64,000 nt of DNA from Pseudanabaena sp. ABRG5-3. GTDB lineage: Bacteria > Cyanobacteriota > Cyanobacteriia > Pseudanabaenales > Pseudanabaenaceae. The translations under genes and the position numbers were made by a program. The notes below the pieces were generated by a model. It ran no database searches. It saw only the letters and a list, made by a program, of their open reading frames with translations, and was not told the origin of the DNA. Numbering within the stretch: the first letter of the stretch is position 1; the number at the start of each line of letters is the position of its first letter. Shown piece after piece: positions 29,098 through 37,672 of the stretch. Location: the NCBI RefSeq assembly GCF_003967015.1, contig NZ_AP017560.1:744001-808000 (forward strand), in the 5' to 3' direction.

Positions 29098-29304
29098 TTG
29101 AAGGCAGCAAATCTTAGACCAGAATCGATTGAGGCGATCGCTGAGATGGATACACCACTTCCCCTTGAGCCTTTACTAAAGGATCTCAAGCCAGAGTATG
29201 CGTTGTCTTTGTTTGCTCAGTGTCAAAAATTTGCGATGTTAGATGGCATTATGACTTCCGAAGAAGCCAAAGTAATTGAGATGATTTATCAGAAATTCAG
29301 TTAA
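29098..29304 (+). pseudogene. TerB-like C-terminal fragment (possible remnant)
   Basis: The frame reads LSLFAQCQKFAMLDGIMTSEEAKVIEMIYQKF near its end, which resembles the acidic helix pair of TerB-like domains (ADG..s.eE pattern). Protein-like sequence continues upstream without a stop to about 28999, but no ATG or GTG is available; the only start is a TTG at 29098. A shortened or decayed gene is more likely than an intact one. Confidence 0.35.
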
Positions 29305-29422
29305 GAATAAAGCCTTTACCACTTGGATGTATAAGCACATAGGATTGACTCTTCTGGGAATAAGGATTCCAATTGAGCAACTATCGAACAATCAGTTGGT
29401 ATGGCGATCACAGTCGTAATTA

Positions 29423-29450
29423 TGGACAAATTGTCTATTTTGTCTATAAT
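29423..29450 (+). promoter_or_regulatory. Promoter and possible operator of the Phd/PIN module
   Basis: TGGACA (29423-29428), a 16-bp spacer and TATAAT (29445-29450) form a good sigma-70-type promoter 22 bp before the antitoxin ATG. TTGTCTAT occurs twice at 9-bp spacing (29431 and 29440), running into the -10 box, and GGACAA before it is partly the complement. This suits autorepression by the antitoxin, which is known for Phd modules and inferred here. Confidence 0.6.
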
Positions 29451-29471
29451 GTAAGAAAAAGAGCTAAAGCT

Positions 29472-29723
29472 ATGCAAATTGTTTCAGCAACAGAAGCCAA
29501 ACAATCTTTTGGTGCAGTCATTGACAAAGCCCAGCGTGAGCCTGTGATGATCCGTAAACAAAATCGTGATGTCGCTGTAATTATGTCTATCGAAGACTAT
29601 CAACGCATTACGCGCATTAACATTCAAGAATTTCAACAATTTAGGGATCAAATTGGCAAAAAAGCTCAAAAACTGGGATTAACAGAAGACAAATTAAATG
29701 AACTGTTGAATGATGATCAATAG
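29472..29723 (+). CDS. Phd/YefM-family antitoxin
   Basis: ATG 29472 gives 83 residues beginning MQIVSATEAKQSFGAVIDKAQREPVMI, the classic Phd/YefM DNA-binding start, then VAVIMSIEDYQRI and a C-terminal toxin-neutralising tail. The open frame reaches back to 29373 but overlaps the promoter. The gene overlaps the toxin frame, whose stop-distal part is split by an IS. The antitoxin itself is intact. Confidence 0.9.
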   Translation: MQIVSATEAKQSFGAVIDKAQREPVMIRKQNRDVAVIMSIEDYQRITRINIQEFQQFRDQIGKKAQKLGLTEDKLNELLNDDQ

Positions 29724-29967
29724 TTCTATGCGTTTAGTTCTGGATACAAATGTCTTAGTCAGTGCAATTTTGTCTCCAAGCTCTATCTCAGCTAAAGTTT
29801 TGAATTGGGGAGAAGACAATGGCGTTATCTTATATTCTGATGCTACTTTCACTGAAGTTTTATCTGTTTTAGGACGCTCAAAATTTTCTAAATATATTGA
29901 TCATGAAGATATTGATGGATTATCTATTCGCCTCAAAACGGTATGGTTATTTATCGAGATTTTAAAT

Positions 29968-30913
29968 AGACCTCTTGCAGAACTGAAATTAAGACAGAGG
30001 AGAGCAATTTTTAGAAGCAGGAAGAGAGACTTCAAAGTTATAAATGGCAGCAATCAAATTACAACGCAAGCCAAAACGACGACGACGGTTACGATAAGGC
30101 AAAGAAAGAATTTTAAAAATCTTCAGACGGCGATTAACATGCTCAATGGCAATACGTTGACGAGCAAGTTGGCGATTAAACCGCTTATCGTCCTTGGATA
30201 AAGAGCCATTTTTAGGCTTTTTGATAGGAATTAGCGAGTTGGGGTGCAAGTTTTGTAAACCTTGATAACCCTTATCCGCTAAACCTTGTGTCTGAGAGTG
30301 AAAACGAACTCCACTGGCTTTGAATAACGAAAAATCGTGCTGATGACCGTTACCATAAGCGGTACAAATAATCTTGAGATTAGTCAGATCGACCACTAGT
30401 TGAGCTTTGAGAGCATGATGCTTTTTCTTGCCACTGTAAAAACGTTTTTGGTGATGTTTGGGTCGTTCGACCTTGGTCTCAGTTACATCAATTGCAATTA
30501 GGGCAGGATGTTGTTCCTGCCACAATGACTTTTTTCCTGCTAACCGAAACTTCTCTGATTTAATTAAGACATTTTCGACTTTTTTGACAGCACGGCAGAT
30601 CGTTGATTCTGATACCTCCCAATCGTTAGCGATATGAAAATAGGTACGATATTCGCGCCAATATTGCAAAGTAACCAAGATTTGATCTTCGAGACTTAGT
30701 TTGGCTTTCACACCTCCTTTTCCTTTACTTTTGGCGGATTGTTTCATCAGTTCCATCATTTGAGCAAATGTTTCTCTTTTTACGCCAAATAAGCGTTTAA
30801 ATTCTTCTCTTGATAGATTTTGACTGGTTTCGTATTTCATGACTTAATTTTAGGGCGAATGTAAAAATTCAAAATCCGTAAATCTAACATATTTTCGGTT
30901 CTGCAAGAGGTCT
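29968..30913 (-). mobile_element. IS5-like insertion sequence, copy 1
   Basis: 946 bp. The terminal inverted repeats begin AGACCTCTTGCAGAAC. Direct repeats AAT flank it (29965-29967 and 30914-30916). It encodes one 283-residue transposase. By eye it matches copy 2 at 41883-42828 along its whole length, and its insertion exactly splits a PIN toxin gene. Confidence 0.93.
29989..30840 (-). CDS. IS5-family transposase (DDE_Tnp_4 type), copy 1
   Basis: This 283-residue protein has an N-terminal helix-turn-helix-like region (NLSREEFKRLFGVKRETFAQMM, ISTICRAV-like segment WEVSESTICRAV). The catalytic part has IAIDVTETKVERP, LVVDLTNLKIIC, LADKGYQGL and IAIEHVNRRLKIF, fitting the DDE triad of the DDE_Tnp_4 branch of IS5. 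No frameshift is seen. The identical protein is encoded at 41904-42755. Confidence 0.93.
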   Translation of the reverse strand: MKYETSQNLSREEFKRLFGVKRETFAQMMELMKQSAKSKGKGGVKAKLSLEDQILVTLQYWREYRTYFHIANDWEVSESTICRAVKKVENVLIKSEKFRLAGKKSLWQEQHPALIAIDVTETKVERPKHHQKRFYSGKKKHHALKAQLVVDLTNLKIICTAYGNGHQHDFSLFKASGVRFHSQTQGLADKGYQGLQNLHPNSLIPIKKPKNGSLSKDDKRFNRQLARQRIAIEHVNRRLKIFKILSLPYRNRRRRFGLRCNLIAAIYNFEVSLPASKNCSPLS

Positions 30914-31197
30914 AATCAAGTTCAATTATGTCGAGATCCGAAAGATGATAAGTTTATCGACCTAGCACTGAATGGCGATGCTCCACATCTGATCACTGGA
31001 GACAATGATTTGCTTGTATTGAATCCAATTGCAAATACTTCAGTAATTAATCCACGCAATTTTTGGGATGAGATCATAAAACTTTAAAACAGAAGCAATC
31101 ATGGCGGAATTAGATGCTCTCGTTTTTCAGCAGAGCGATCGCAATTTTCTAAAACGATATTAAAAAGTAGATCAGTCAACTGAGCAGATCTTATACA

Positions 31198-31228
31198 TGT
31201 AGGAGCTTTGGGGTGTAGGAGCTTTGGG
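31198..31228. repeat. Short tandem repeat upstream of L,D-transpeptidase
   Basis: TGTAGGAGCTTTGGGG is followed directly by TGTAGGAGCTTTGGG. The rest of 31088-31300 contains nothing recognised. A local slippage duplication is the simplest reading. Confidence 0.6.
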
Positions 31229-31300
31229 AGGCAATATGTTAGACTTCATAGCTACTTTGGATAACTAAGTCAACACTAAATGCAATAGCAATTGGAAATT

Positions 31301-32392
31301 ATGAGAAGGCGATCGCAAAATCAGCAATATCTTTTATCTTCTTTTGTCCGCATTACTATAATTACCGCTAGTGTATTTAGCTCTATTTCTCTAAATTTGG
31401 CTACTCCTAATGTTACTTGGGCAAAAAGTATCAGTAGTTCTGAGCGTCCGTCTAAGTTTCTGTTTATAGACTTGCAAAGTCATTGGGCACGTAAGTTTGT
31501 TGAAGGATTATTGTCTAATCAGTCTTTAAGTAATTTGTTGGTTTCTCCTGATTCTATTAGCCAATTTCAGCCTGATCGCCCCATTACTCGTGCTGAACTT
31601 GCCAATTTATTAGATATTGCCTTTGCCAATAGCAAAGCACCTAAAATTACAAATCGACTTAATGAACCAGCAACAAAAGCCGAAACCTTAGTCGCGATCG
31701 CTAGTCAACTTAATCTCAATATCAAAGCTACTAAGACACCACAGGCATATTTGCTATCGATGTATCGTGACGCTTCTCAGGTTCCTGACTATGCTATTCC
31801 TGCGATCGCCACGCTTACACAGGAAGGATTAGTTACTAATTATCCAGATCCACGTATTCTTGCGCCTAAGGATAATATTTCTAAGAGTGAACTGGCGGTA
31901 CTGCTGTATCAAGCACTTGCCTATCAGAAAAAACTACCATTATTAAAATCACCCTATACGATTAATCCCAGCCGCCAATTGTGGGATCGCGAACTAATGC
32001 AGGTGACGAGTCTTGAAGTAAGCATTAGTCGCCGTACTGTTACTGCTTTTCATGGCGAAATTCCCCTCAAGACTTATCCTGTTGCGGTGGGGCGTGAAGG
32101 TTGGAGTACCCCAGTTGGTAATCATCGGGTTTTACAAACCATTGAATATCCCGCTTGGCAAAATCCCTTTACAGGCGATGTCATTCCTAGTAAAGATCCC
32201 GATAATCCTTTAGGTGATCGCTGGATTGGCTTTTGGACTGATGGCAAAAACTGGTCAGGATTTCACGGCACACCAAATCGTGCTTCCGTTGGACAAGCTG
32301 CATCCCACGGCTGTATCCGTATGTATAACGAAGATGTTCGTGAATTATTTAGCCAAGTGACTGTAGGAACTGTGGTGAAAGTATCACCATAA
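31301..32392 (+). CDS. Exported L,D-transpeptidase with SLH-type N-terminal region
   Basis: From ATG 31301 this protein has 363 residues. A signal peptide (FVRITIITASVFSSISLNLA) is followed by SLH-like segments (FIDLQSHWARKFVEGLL, FQPDRPITRAELANLLD, PDYAIPAIATLTQEGLV) and a C-terminal YkuD domain (about 245-363) with the catalytic HGTPNRASVGQAASHGCIRM. YkuD enzymes form 3-3 peptidoglycan cross-links or anchor proteins; SLH-like segments bind cell-wall polymers. The TTG at 31292 is a less likely start. A terminator follows. Confidence 0.92.
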   Translation: MRRRSQNQQYLLSSFVRITIITASVFSSISLNLATPNVTWAKSISSSERPSKFLFIDLQSHWARKFVEGLLSNQSLSNLLVSPDSISQFQPDRPITRAELANLLDIAFANSKAPKITNRLNEPATKAETLVAIASQLNLNIKATKTPQAYLLSMYRDASQVPDYAIPAIATLTQEGLVTNYPDPRILAPKDNISKSELAVLLYQALAYQKKLPLLKSPYTINPSRQLWDRELMQVTSLEVSISRRTVTAFHGEIPLKTYPVAVGREGWSTPVGNHRVLQTIEYPAWQNPFTGDVIPSKDPDNPLGDRWIGFWTDGKNWSGFHGTPNRASVGQAASHGCIRMYNEDVRELFSQVTVGTVVKVSP

Positions 32393-32406
32393 ATCACCAT
32401 AAAAGA

Positions 32407-32440
32407 AGGTGGCGCTTAGCACCACCCTTTTTTATTTTTT
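32407..32440 (+). terminator. Terminator after L,D-transpeptidase
   Basis: GGTGG and CCACC arms around CGCTTAGCA, followed by T6 and a further T-rich run. It lies between convergent genes and may serve both. Confidence 0.7.
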
Positions 32441-32447
32441 GAGATTT

Positions 32448-33230
32448 TTATTTTTTGAGAACTCGAATTACTGTGCTTTGCGGTAGGTTGCTGGCATTAA
32501 TTTCTAAACTAGAGCCATCTAATTTCTTGATACTATCGCTGGGCATGAGCGCGAGAAATTCATCGATAGATGCTAATTGACAAGACTTACTAGATTTATC
32601 GGTACGATAATAAACGGGAATAACAATACGAGGATTTAGTTCTTTAACGATCGCCTGTGCTTCTGTCGGAGAATAGGATTTTGCTGCGGAGGGATCACTA
32701 CTTTGCTCATTACCACCGATGGGTAAAATCAAGACATCGGGGCGACCAATCAAAATTCTTTGTGCCGATGTGATGGGTGCAGCAGCGCTGCCCAAATGGA
32801 CTATAAAAATACCAGATTGTTTCCATTTCCATGCCACATTGCGTCCAAACCTTCGACCACCAATGCGATCGTGATCCATTGATATTCCTTGAAGGTTAAT
32901 CCCTTTGAGGTTGTAAGACCCTGGCTCAGACAAAACGCGCCGCTCCTTCGGTAAATTCTCTAAATATCCTTCGTCGAGCAAGCGCGAACTAATCAAAACA
33001 TAGTCAGATGATGCTGTGGGGGCAGGTAAATTGTTAGTACAACCAGCAGGACGAAAGGGGTGGGTGAGGAACGTGACTCCATCGCCTGCGATTAAAAATG
33101 ATAGATGCCCCAGCCATTCAAGTCTTAGTGTTGAATTAGTTTGTGAGTTCGCGGCATCAGCGATAATTCCTGCGGTAAAAGCTGAGATTAGTCCACCTTG
33201 AGCGAGTCGAAGAATTTGTCTGCGGCGCAT
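32448..33230 (-). CDS. UlaG-like metallo-beta-lactamase-fold protein lacking the usual metal motif
   Basis: This 260-residue protein has a twin-arginine-like N-terminus (MRRRQILRLAQGG...), so it may be exported. The fold pattern is UlaG-type: LEWLGHLSFLIAGDGVTFLTHPF near the start, MDHDRIGG in the middle and IFIVHLGSAAAPIT, VLILPIGG later. At the position where active members have HxHxDH, this protein reads LISSRLLDEGYLENL, so the first metal site appears lost. It may be a non-catalytic relative. It is convergent with the L,D-transpeptidase. Confidence 0.8.
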   Translation of the reverse strand: MRRRQILRLAQGGLISAFTAGIIADAANSQTNSTLRLEWLGHLSFLIAGDGVTFLTHPFRPAGCTNNLPAPTASSDYVLISSRLLDEGYLENLPKERRVLSEPGSYNLKGINLQGISMDHDRIGGRRFGRNVAWKWKQSGIFIVHLGSAAAPITSAQRILIGRPDVLILPIGGNEQSSDPSAAKSYSPTEAQAIVKELNPRIVIPVYYRTDKSSKSCQLASIDEFLALMPSDSIKKLDGSSLEINASNLPQSTVIRVLKK

Positions 33231-33309
33231 GTTGTTTAGTTAATTGTTTACTTGGGATTAGGTGAGGATTGCCCCACGAAAATAATTGCAGCGCTTAGCG
33301 CTGAAACTC

Positions 33310-33354
33310 AATATTTAAGGTAGGTGGGATTTTACGCCGCCTACCTTAAATATT
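33310..33354. repeat. Inverted repeat at the end of trpG
   Basis: The arms AATATTTAAGGTAGG (33310-33324) and CCTACCTTAAATATT (33340-33354) are perfect complements. The right arm runs into the trpG stop codon (33353-33355). A smaller palindrome, CAGCGCTTAGCGCTG, lies just to the left. Confidence 0.75.
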
Positions 33355-33952
33355 AGGTTTTGACGCTTAAACCTTTTAAGAAGTTTCTCAGTAAGTCTTT
33401 GCCTGCCTCAGTCAAGATACTTTCAGGATGAAATTGTACGCCTTGAATGTGAGGATATTGCTTGTGTCGGACTCCCATAATTATGTCATCTTCAGTCCAT
33501 GCAGTCACTTCTAGTACGTCGGGGCAGTTTTGACGATCAATAACTAAGCTATGATATCGAGTCGCGGTAAATGGGTTAGCTAGCCCTTCTAAAATACCGA
33601 CTCCAGTATGATAGATTTGCGAAGTCTTGCCATGCATCAAATAAGGTGCAGAGACGACCTTGCCACCGTACATCAAGCCCATACTCTGATGTCCGAGACA
33701 TACACCTAAGATCGGAGTTTCTGCCCCTAGTTCTGTAATAATATCCAGCGATACGCCTGCTTCTTCAGGGCGACCAGGACCTGGTGAAATTACGACTCCT
33801 GCGGGATTAAGTTGCTTGACTTCTTCGATATTTATTTCATCGTTGCGCTTAACTAATATTTCACCTAATGCAGGAAACTCAGGAAGCAGTTCTCCAAGGT
33901 ACTGGACTAGGTTGTAAGTAAAGCTGTCGTAATTGTCGATAACGAGAATCAT
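33353..33952 (-). CDS. trpG: Anthranilate/aminodeoxychorismate synthase glutamine amidotransferase
   Basis: This 199-residue class I glutamine amidotransferase has the oxyanion region [13 protein letters not shown], the nucleophile Cys in [10 protein letters not shown] and the His/Glu pair in VQFHPES. It supplies ammonia to TrpE (tryptophan) or PabB (folate); in many bacteria one subunit serves both. No trpE or pabB is adjacent, so the partner cannot be decided from context. The start [14 protein letters not shown] is typical. Confidence 0.93.
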   Translation of the reverse strand: MILVIDNYDSFTYNLVQYLGELLPEFPALGEILVKRNDEINIEEVKQLNPAGVVISPGPGRPEEAGVSLDIITELGAETPILGVCLGHQSMGLMYGGKVVSAPYLMHGKTSQIYHTGVGILEGLANPFTATRYHSLVIDRQNCPDVLEVTAWTEDDIIMGVRHKQYPHIQGVQFHPESILTEAGKDLLRNFLKGLSVKT

Positions 33953-34223
33953 GGTAACAGTTCTTGTATTTGCAAGGCTTTGGGCTTGAAGGCGATCGCC
34001 AATTTCTTACTCAATTTAGCCTTCTCAATTTAACATTCTTTGGCAAGTAGTCAGAAGTGATCCAGAAGTTGGCAATCTAGCAATGCTTTAGTTAGTTAGG
34101 ATCAAGAGATGAGTGGTCTTGCATTGGTTATTACCAACTTCTGGATAGAGAAGGCTTAACCATAAACTATAAAGTGCTGTAATATTTGTGGATTCGACTG
34201 GCATTAACACGAAATTTGCTTTT

Positions 34224-35138
34224 ATGAAACCAGTTTTTGTCGTTTTCGCATCGGTCTTGGTAGTTAGTACCTATGGGGCAGATATTGCGATCGCCCAATT
34301 GCGTCAAAAGCCACCTCAAAAAGTTCAGGTGCAACAACAGGTTGTTGTTCCTCCCAATGAAACTGCCGATCAACTTTTGGAGCGGGGGAATGCCTATGTG
34401 CGTCTAGGAAATCTAGAAGGAGCGATCGTTATTTTTCGGGCCGCGATTAAGAAAAATCCTGAACTAACTGCTGCCTATTACAATCTTGGTTTAGCCTATG
34501 CACAGGCAAATAGGCTCAAGGAGGCAATTTATTCTTTTCAAAGAGCTACGAGACTCGATCCGAAATTTGCAATCGCCTATAGCAATTTAGGTGCAGCACA
34601 ATTGCAGGCGGGCAATCCTAATCAAGCAATTCCCAATTTACAAAAAGCGGTGCGTCTTGATCCTAATCTCTCGGTTGCTTATTACAATCTAGGTTTAGCG
34701 CTTAAGGAAAAAAAAGATATTAATGGGGCGATTTCTAGTCTTAATCAAGCACTGAAACTTAATCCTCAGTCTCCTGAAACTATTTATAACTTGGGATTAT
34801 TAATTCAAACCCAAGGCGATATTTCTAAGGCAATCACCTATTATTCTAGAGCTGTGCAACTAAATCCTGAATATGCAGAGGCTTATTATAATTTGGGAGC
34901 AGCTTTATTAATTCAAGGTCAAACGGAAAATGCGATCGGGCAGCTTGGGAATGCTTTGCAATTTCGGAAAGATTATGCTGAGGCTTTTTATACTTTGGGT
35001 GTAGCACAGGCAAGAGTAGGCAAAAAACAAGAAGCAATTCAATCTTTTATTCAAGCTCAAGCTTATTTTAATCAGCAAAAAAATACTACATGGGCGCAAC
35101 AGAGCGATCGCCAGATTCAAAGATTACGGAGTAATTAA
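34224..35138 (+). CDS. Exported TPR-repeat protein
   Basis: ATG 34224 gives 304 residues. An N-terminal signal peptide (PVFVVFASVLVVSTYGADIAIA) is followed by a Gln/Pro-rich linker and seven TPR units of 34 residues, each with the YYNLG..A and P-end pattern. A GTG at 34188 is an upstream alternative that would bury the signal peptide. It is probably periplasmic and scaffolds other proteins; no partner is evident. Confidence 0.88.
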   Translation: MKPVFVVFASVLVVSTYGADIAIAQLRQKPPQKVQVQQQVVVPPNETADQLLERGNAYVRLGNLEGAIVIFRAAIKKNPELTAAYYNLGLAYAQANRLKEAIYSFQRATRLDPKFAIAYSNLGAAQLQAGNPNQAIPNLQKAVRLDPNLSVAYYNLGLALKEKKDINGAISSLNQALKLNPQSPETIYNLGLLIQTQGDISKAITYYSRAVQLNPEYAEAYYNLGAALLIQGQTENAIGQLGNALQFRKDYAEAFYTLGVAQARVGKKQEAIQSFIQAQAYFNQQKNTTWAQQSDRQIQRLRSN

Positions 35139-35167
35139 AAGCAAGAAAATCCCTAAATAACTATTTG

Positions 35168-35265
35168 GGCACTGGTCGGCTAATGTGGGATGGGTTCTGA
35201 AACGTCCATTTCATGCCGACAAAAAAGACGCAAATACGTCGATCCCGATTTAGCTGACCAGTGCC
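35168..35265. mobile_element. MITE-like element, family 2
   Basis: 98 bp with inverted ends GGCACTGGTC(G/A)GCTAA, pairing continuing through GGGAT. There is no coding capacity. It lies between the TPR gene and a surface-protein gene. No second copy is seen in this window. Confidence 0.7.
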
Positions 35266-35391
35266 ACTATTTGATAACCATCAATTTGTAGGCAAATGCA
35301 TCAAAAGTAACTTTCTGATAACTTCTCCTAGCTGACAAAGCGCACGAAAAGGTTAATCATATCTGTTAGTTAGATATTTCAGGAAGAAGAA

Positions 35392-36279
35392 GTGAATAAG
35401 TCATTTGCTCAAAAAGCAGCTTCTGCACTAGTTGTAGCGTTGGGGGCGATCGCTACAGTTTCATCAGCACAAGCAGGAACTCTTGTTAATGGTTGGAACT
35501 ATGCTAGGGATGACTATTCCTATGATGGATACAATAATGGAAACCTCAGTGCTACGAGTCAGTACGATATCTATGGCATTGGTATTAAGGAAGTTGGTAA
35601 TGAGATTTGGGTAGGAGTTAGTGCTAGTACGCCACTGACAGGTGTTTATTCTAGTGCTGCTGCTGATCAGAATATTGGATGGGGCGACCTGTTTCTAGAC
35701 TTTAACTACGGTAAGCCAAATAATAGCTTTGCGTCAGCTCAAGGATCTCTAATTGGTATTCGATTTGCTGCAACTAATGACTCGGGTGTCTCCATGACAG
35801 GTGTATATACAGGTGTTACTGCCAAGAGTGTTACCCAAGACAATAGTGGTTTCTCTAGCTTGAATCAGTATGCAACCTATGTGCCAAATGCCAAAATCGG
35901 TGATTTGGCGCTGAATGATCCCTACTACTCTGGCTATAAATATGCTCGTGTTCCTAATGTAATTAGTAGCTATTCATCGAGAGTGGGTGATGTGACAGCC
36001 CTTTTACCAAGTGCTTTGGTTGATTTGCCTAATCCAGCTTTGGCAAGCAATAATCTGATCAAGTTTGGATTTAAGTTTGAGCGTCCAGTTGGTTTTAGTG
36101 GCGATTATCTTGGTTCTTTGTTCCTTGAGTGTTTTAATGACTCGGCGGCGATTAGAGGTAATTCTAGATCGAGATCTGTTCCTGTTCCTCCTGCGATCGC
36201 TGGCGTTCTTGTCGCAGGGGCTTTAGGTGGATGGCGGATGGCAAAACGTAAAAAACAGCTCAAAGCTGTTGTCGTCTAG
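35392..36279 (+). CDS. Exported protein with PEP-CTERM-like sorting signal
   Basis: This 295-residue protein starts at GTG with AGGAAG seven bases upstream. A signal peptide (ASALVVALGAIATVSSAQA) precedes a Gly/Ser/Asn/Tyr-rich beta-type domain. The C-terminus is a tripartite sorting signal: VPVPP, a hydrophobic stretch AIAGVLVAGALGG, then basic RMAKRKKQ. This resembles substrates of exosortase, which process and display surface proteins. No exosortase gene is in the window. The middle domain belongs to no family I can name with confidence. Confidence 0.8.
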   Translation: MNKSFAQKAASALVVALGAIATVSSAQAGTLVNGWNYARDDYSYDGYNNGNLSATSQYDIYGIGIKEVGNEIWVGVSASTPLTGVYSSAAADQNIGWGDLFLDFNYGKPNNSFASAQGSLIGIRFAATNDSGVSMTGVYTGVTAKSVTQDNSGFSSLNQYATYVPNAKIGDLALNDPYYSGYKYARVPNVISSYSSRVGDVTALLPSALVDLPNPALASNNLIKFGFKFERPVGFSGDYLGSLFLECFNDSAAIRGNSRSRSVPVPPAIAGVLVAGALGGWRMAKRKKQLKAVVV

Positions 36280-36381
36280 CCGATTCAGATAGTCAATTCA
36301 AATATTTAAGTCTTGGGGGGGCGTGCTTTGGCATCTCATAGAAGATATACAGTAATCTTCTGTGATGTTAGAAGCTTAGTT

Positions 36382-36410
36382 AAAAAGAGAGCATGAATGC
36401 TCTCTTTTTT
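36382..36410. terminator. Bidirectional terminator
   Basis: AAAAAGAGAGCAT, loop GA, then the exact complement. A-run and T-run on the two sides suit both the surface-protein gene (plus) and the WD40 gene (minus), which converge here. Confidence 0.88.
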
Positions 36411-36420
36411 ATTGTTTTGA

Positions 36421-37635
36421 TTATGGAATTCCCCATATATGAATGTTGCAGTCTTCACCACCACTGACCAAGGTCTGTCCATCGCGACTAAGGGCGATCG
36501 CATTAATCAGATTGATATGTCCATTGAGAACTTGAATTGGTTCACCTGTTTCTAAATTCCATACGCGGATCTCTTTATAACTGGCGCTAATCAGCGTTTT
36601 CCCATCGCGACTGATGATTAGTGACTTGACCCAGCCCCAATGTCCTTCTAGGGTACGGATTGCTTTCCCTGTTTCAAGATCCCAAACTTTGATGCGGGTA
36701 TCGAGACTTCCACTGACTAAGGTGCGTCCATCGGGACTAATGGCAAAGGAAAGAACTCTTGCTGAATGTCCAATGAATTCCCAGCTTAGTTTTCCAGAGA
36801 TGATATCCCACACCCGAATCGTGGTATCCCAACTGCAACTGGCGATCGCCCTACCATCGGGACTGAGGGCTACAGAATCTACTAGGCTTGTGTGACCATG
36901 AAGGGTGCGAATTTCCTTGCCTGTTTTGATATCCCACAGTTTAATGGTGGTGTCTTGACTGCCTGTAACTAGTGTTTTCCCATCGGGTGTAATGGCTACA
37001 GAGTTGACATAGCCAATATGTCCAGTTAATGTCATCAACTCTTTGCCCGATCGCGCATCCCAAAGTTTAATCGTTTTATCACGACTGCCGCTTGCCAAGA
37101 TTCTTCCGTTGCGGCTGAGGGCTATGGACGTAACAATATGGTTGTGACCGCGAATAGTGCCAATCTGTTTACTAGATTTTTGAGATAGATTTTTGCCTTT
37201 GCCTAAATCCCAAACCTTGATAGTGAAGTCAGCTCCAGCGCTATATAAAATGCGTCCACTAGCAGAAAGTGCGAGGGTCGCGATCGCCTCTTGATGACCT
37301 TGTAGCGTATCGGTGATATCAAATAAATGATATTGGCTATAGTTACTGATTGCTTGACGAATATGGGGTTCAGGTCTGCGCCAGAGTAATAACAGGGCAG
37401 TACGCTGGACTTTGAGAGACTCATCTTGGAGACCCTGCAATACTAAATCTAAGCCTGTTTCACCGTAGTTAAGAGCTTCCCGTAGAGCCGAGATTCTGGG
37501 TGCGATCGCAGGACTAGCTAATCTCCTTCTGACTCCTGCAATTCCACCTAAAACTAAACCACCAAGTGGTGGCGGTGATTGACCACCAAGGACGGCATCC
37601 TGTGATTTTGGTTGCTGTTTCTGCGTTGAGCTCAT
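36421..37635 (-). CDS. WD40 repeat protein
   Basis: This 404-residue protein has a Pro/Gly-rich N-terminus, a short HEAT-like helical region (LDLVLQGLQDESLKVQRTALLLLWRR) and seven WD40 blades ending IKVWDLGKG, IKLWDARSG, IKLWDIKTG, IRVWDIISG, IKVWDLETG, IRVWNLETG and IHIWG. Seven blades close one propeller. It is typical of cyanobacterial WD40 proteins of the G-beta type, likely a scaffold. A terminator precedes its 3' neighbour. Confidence 0.92.
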   Translation of the reverse strand: MSSTQKQQPKSQDAVLGGQSPPPLGGLVLGGIAGVRRRLASPAIAPRISALREALNYGETGLDLVLQGLQDESLKVQRTALLLLWRRPEPHIRQAISNYSQYHLFDITDTLQGHQEAIATLALSASGRILYSAGADFTIKVWDLGKGKNLSQKSSKQIGTIRGHNHIVTSIALSRNGRILASGSRDKTIKLWDARSGKELMTLTGHIGYVNSVAITPDGKTLVTGSQDTTIKLWDIKTGKEIRTLHGHTSLVDSVALSPDGRAIASCSWDTTIRVWDIISGKLSWEFIGHSARVLSFAISPDGRTLVSGSLDTRIKVWDLETGKAIRTLEGHWGWVKSLIISRDGKTLISASYKEIRVWNLETGEPIQVLNGHINLINAIALSRDGQTLVSGGEDCNIHIWGIP

Positions 37636-37672
37636 AACCCTAAGTTTAGATAATCTCCCTGTGGGCGATTAT

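Larger units (their letters stand above)
29710..31087 (+). pseudogene. PIN-family toxin gene split by an IS5-like element
   Basis: The left part (29710-29967) encodes SMRLVLDTNVLVSAILSPSS through WLFIEILN. The right part (30917-31087) continues QVQLCRDPKDDKFIDLAL, then HLITGDNDLLVLNP, and ends IIKL. Removing the 946-bp IS and one AAT copy joins the parts in frame into 142 residues, with the PIN acidic residues in LDTN, DPKDDKF and TGDNDLL. The usual partner is a Phd/RelB-type antitoxin, present upstream. ATG 29728 is an alternative start. As it stands the toxin lacks its C-terminal active-site residues and is probably dead. Confidence 0.9.

Noticed and set aside
29710-30201. 163-codon frame starting as a PIN toxin and ending in basic sequence
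   Set aside because: The second half is antisense to the IS5 transposase; the frame is a chance fusion of the broken toxin with the IS end.
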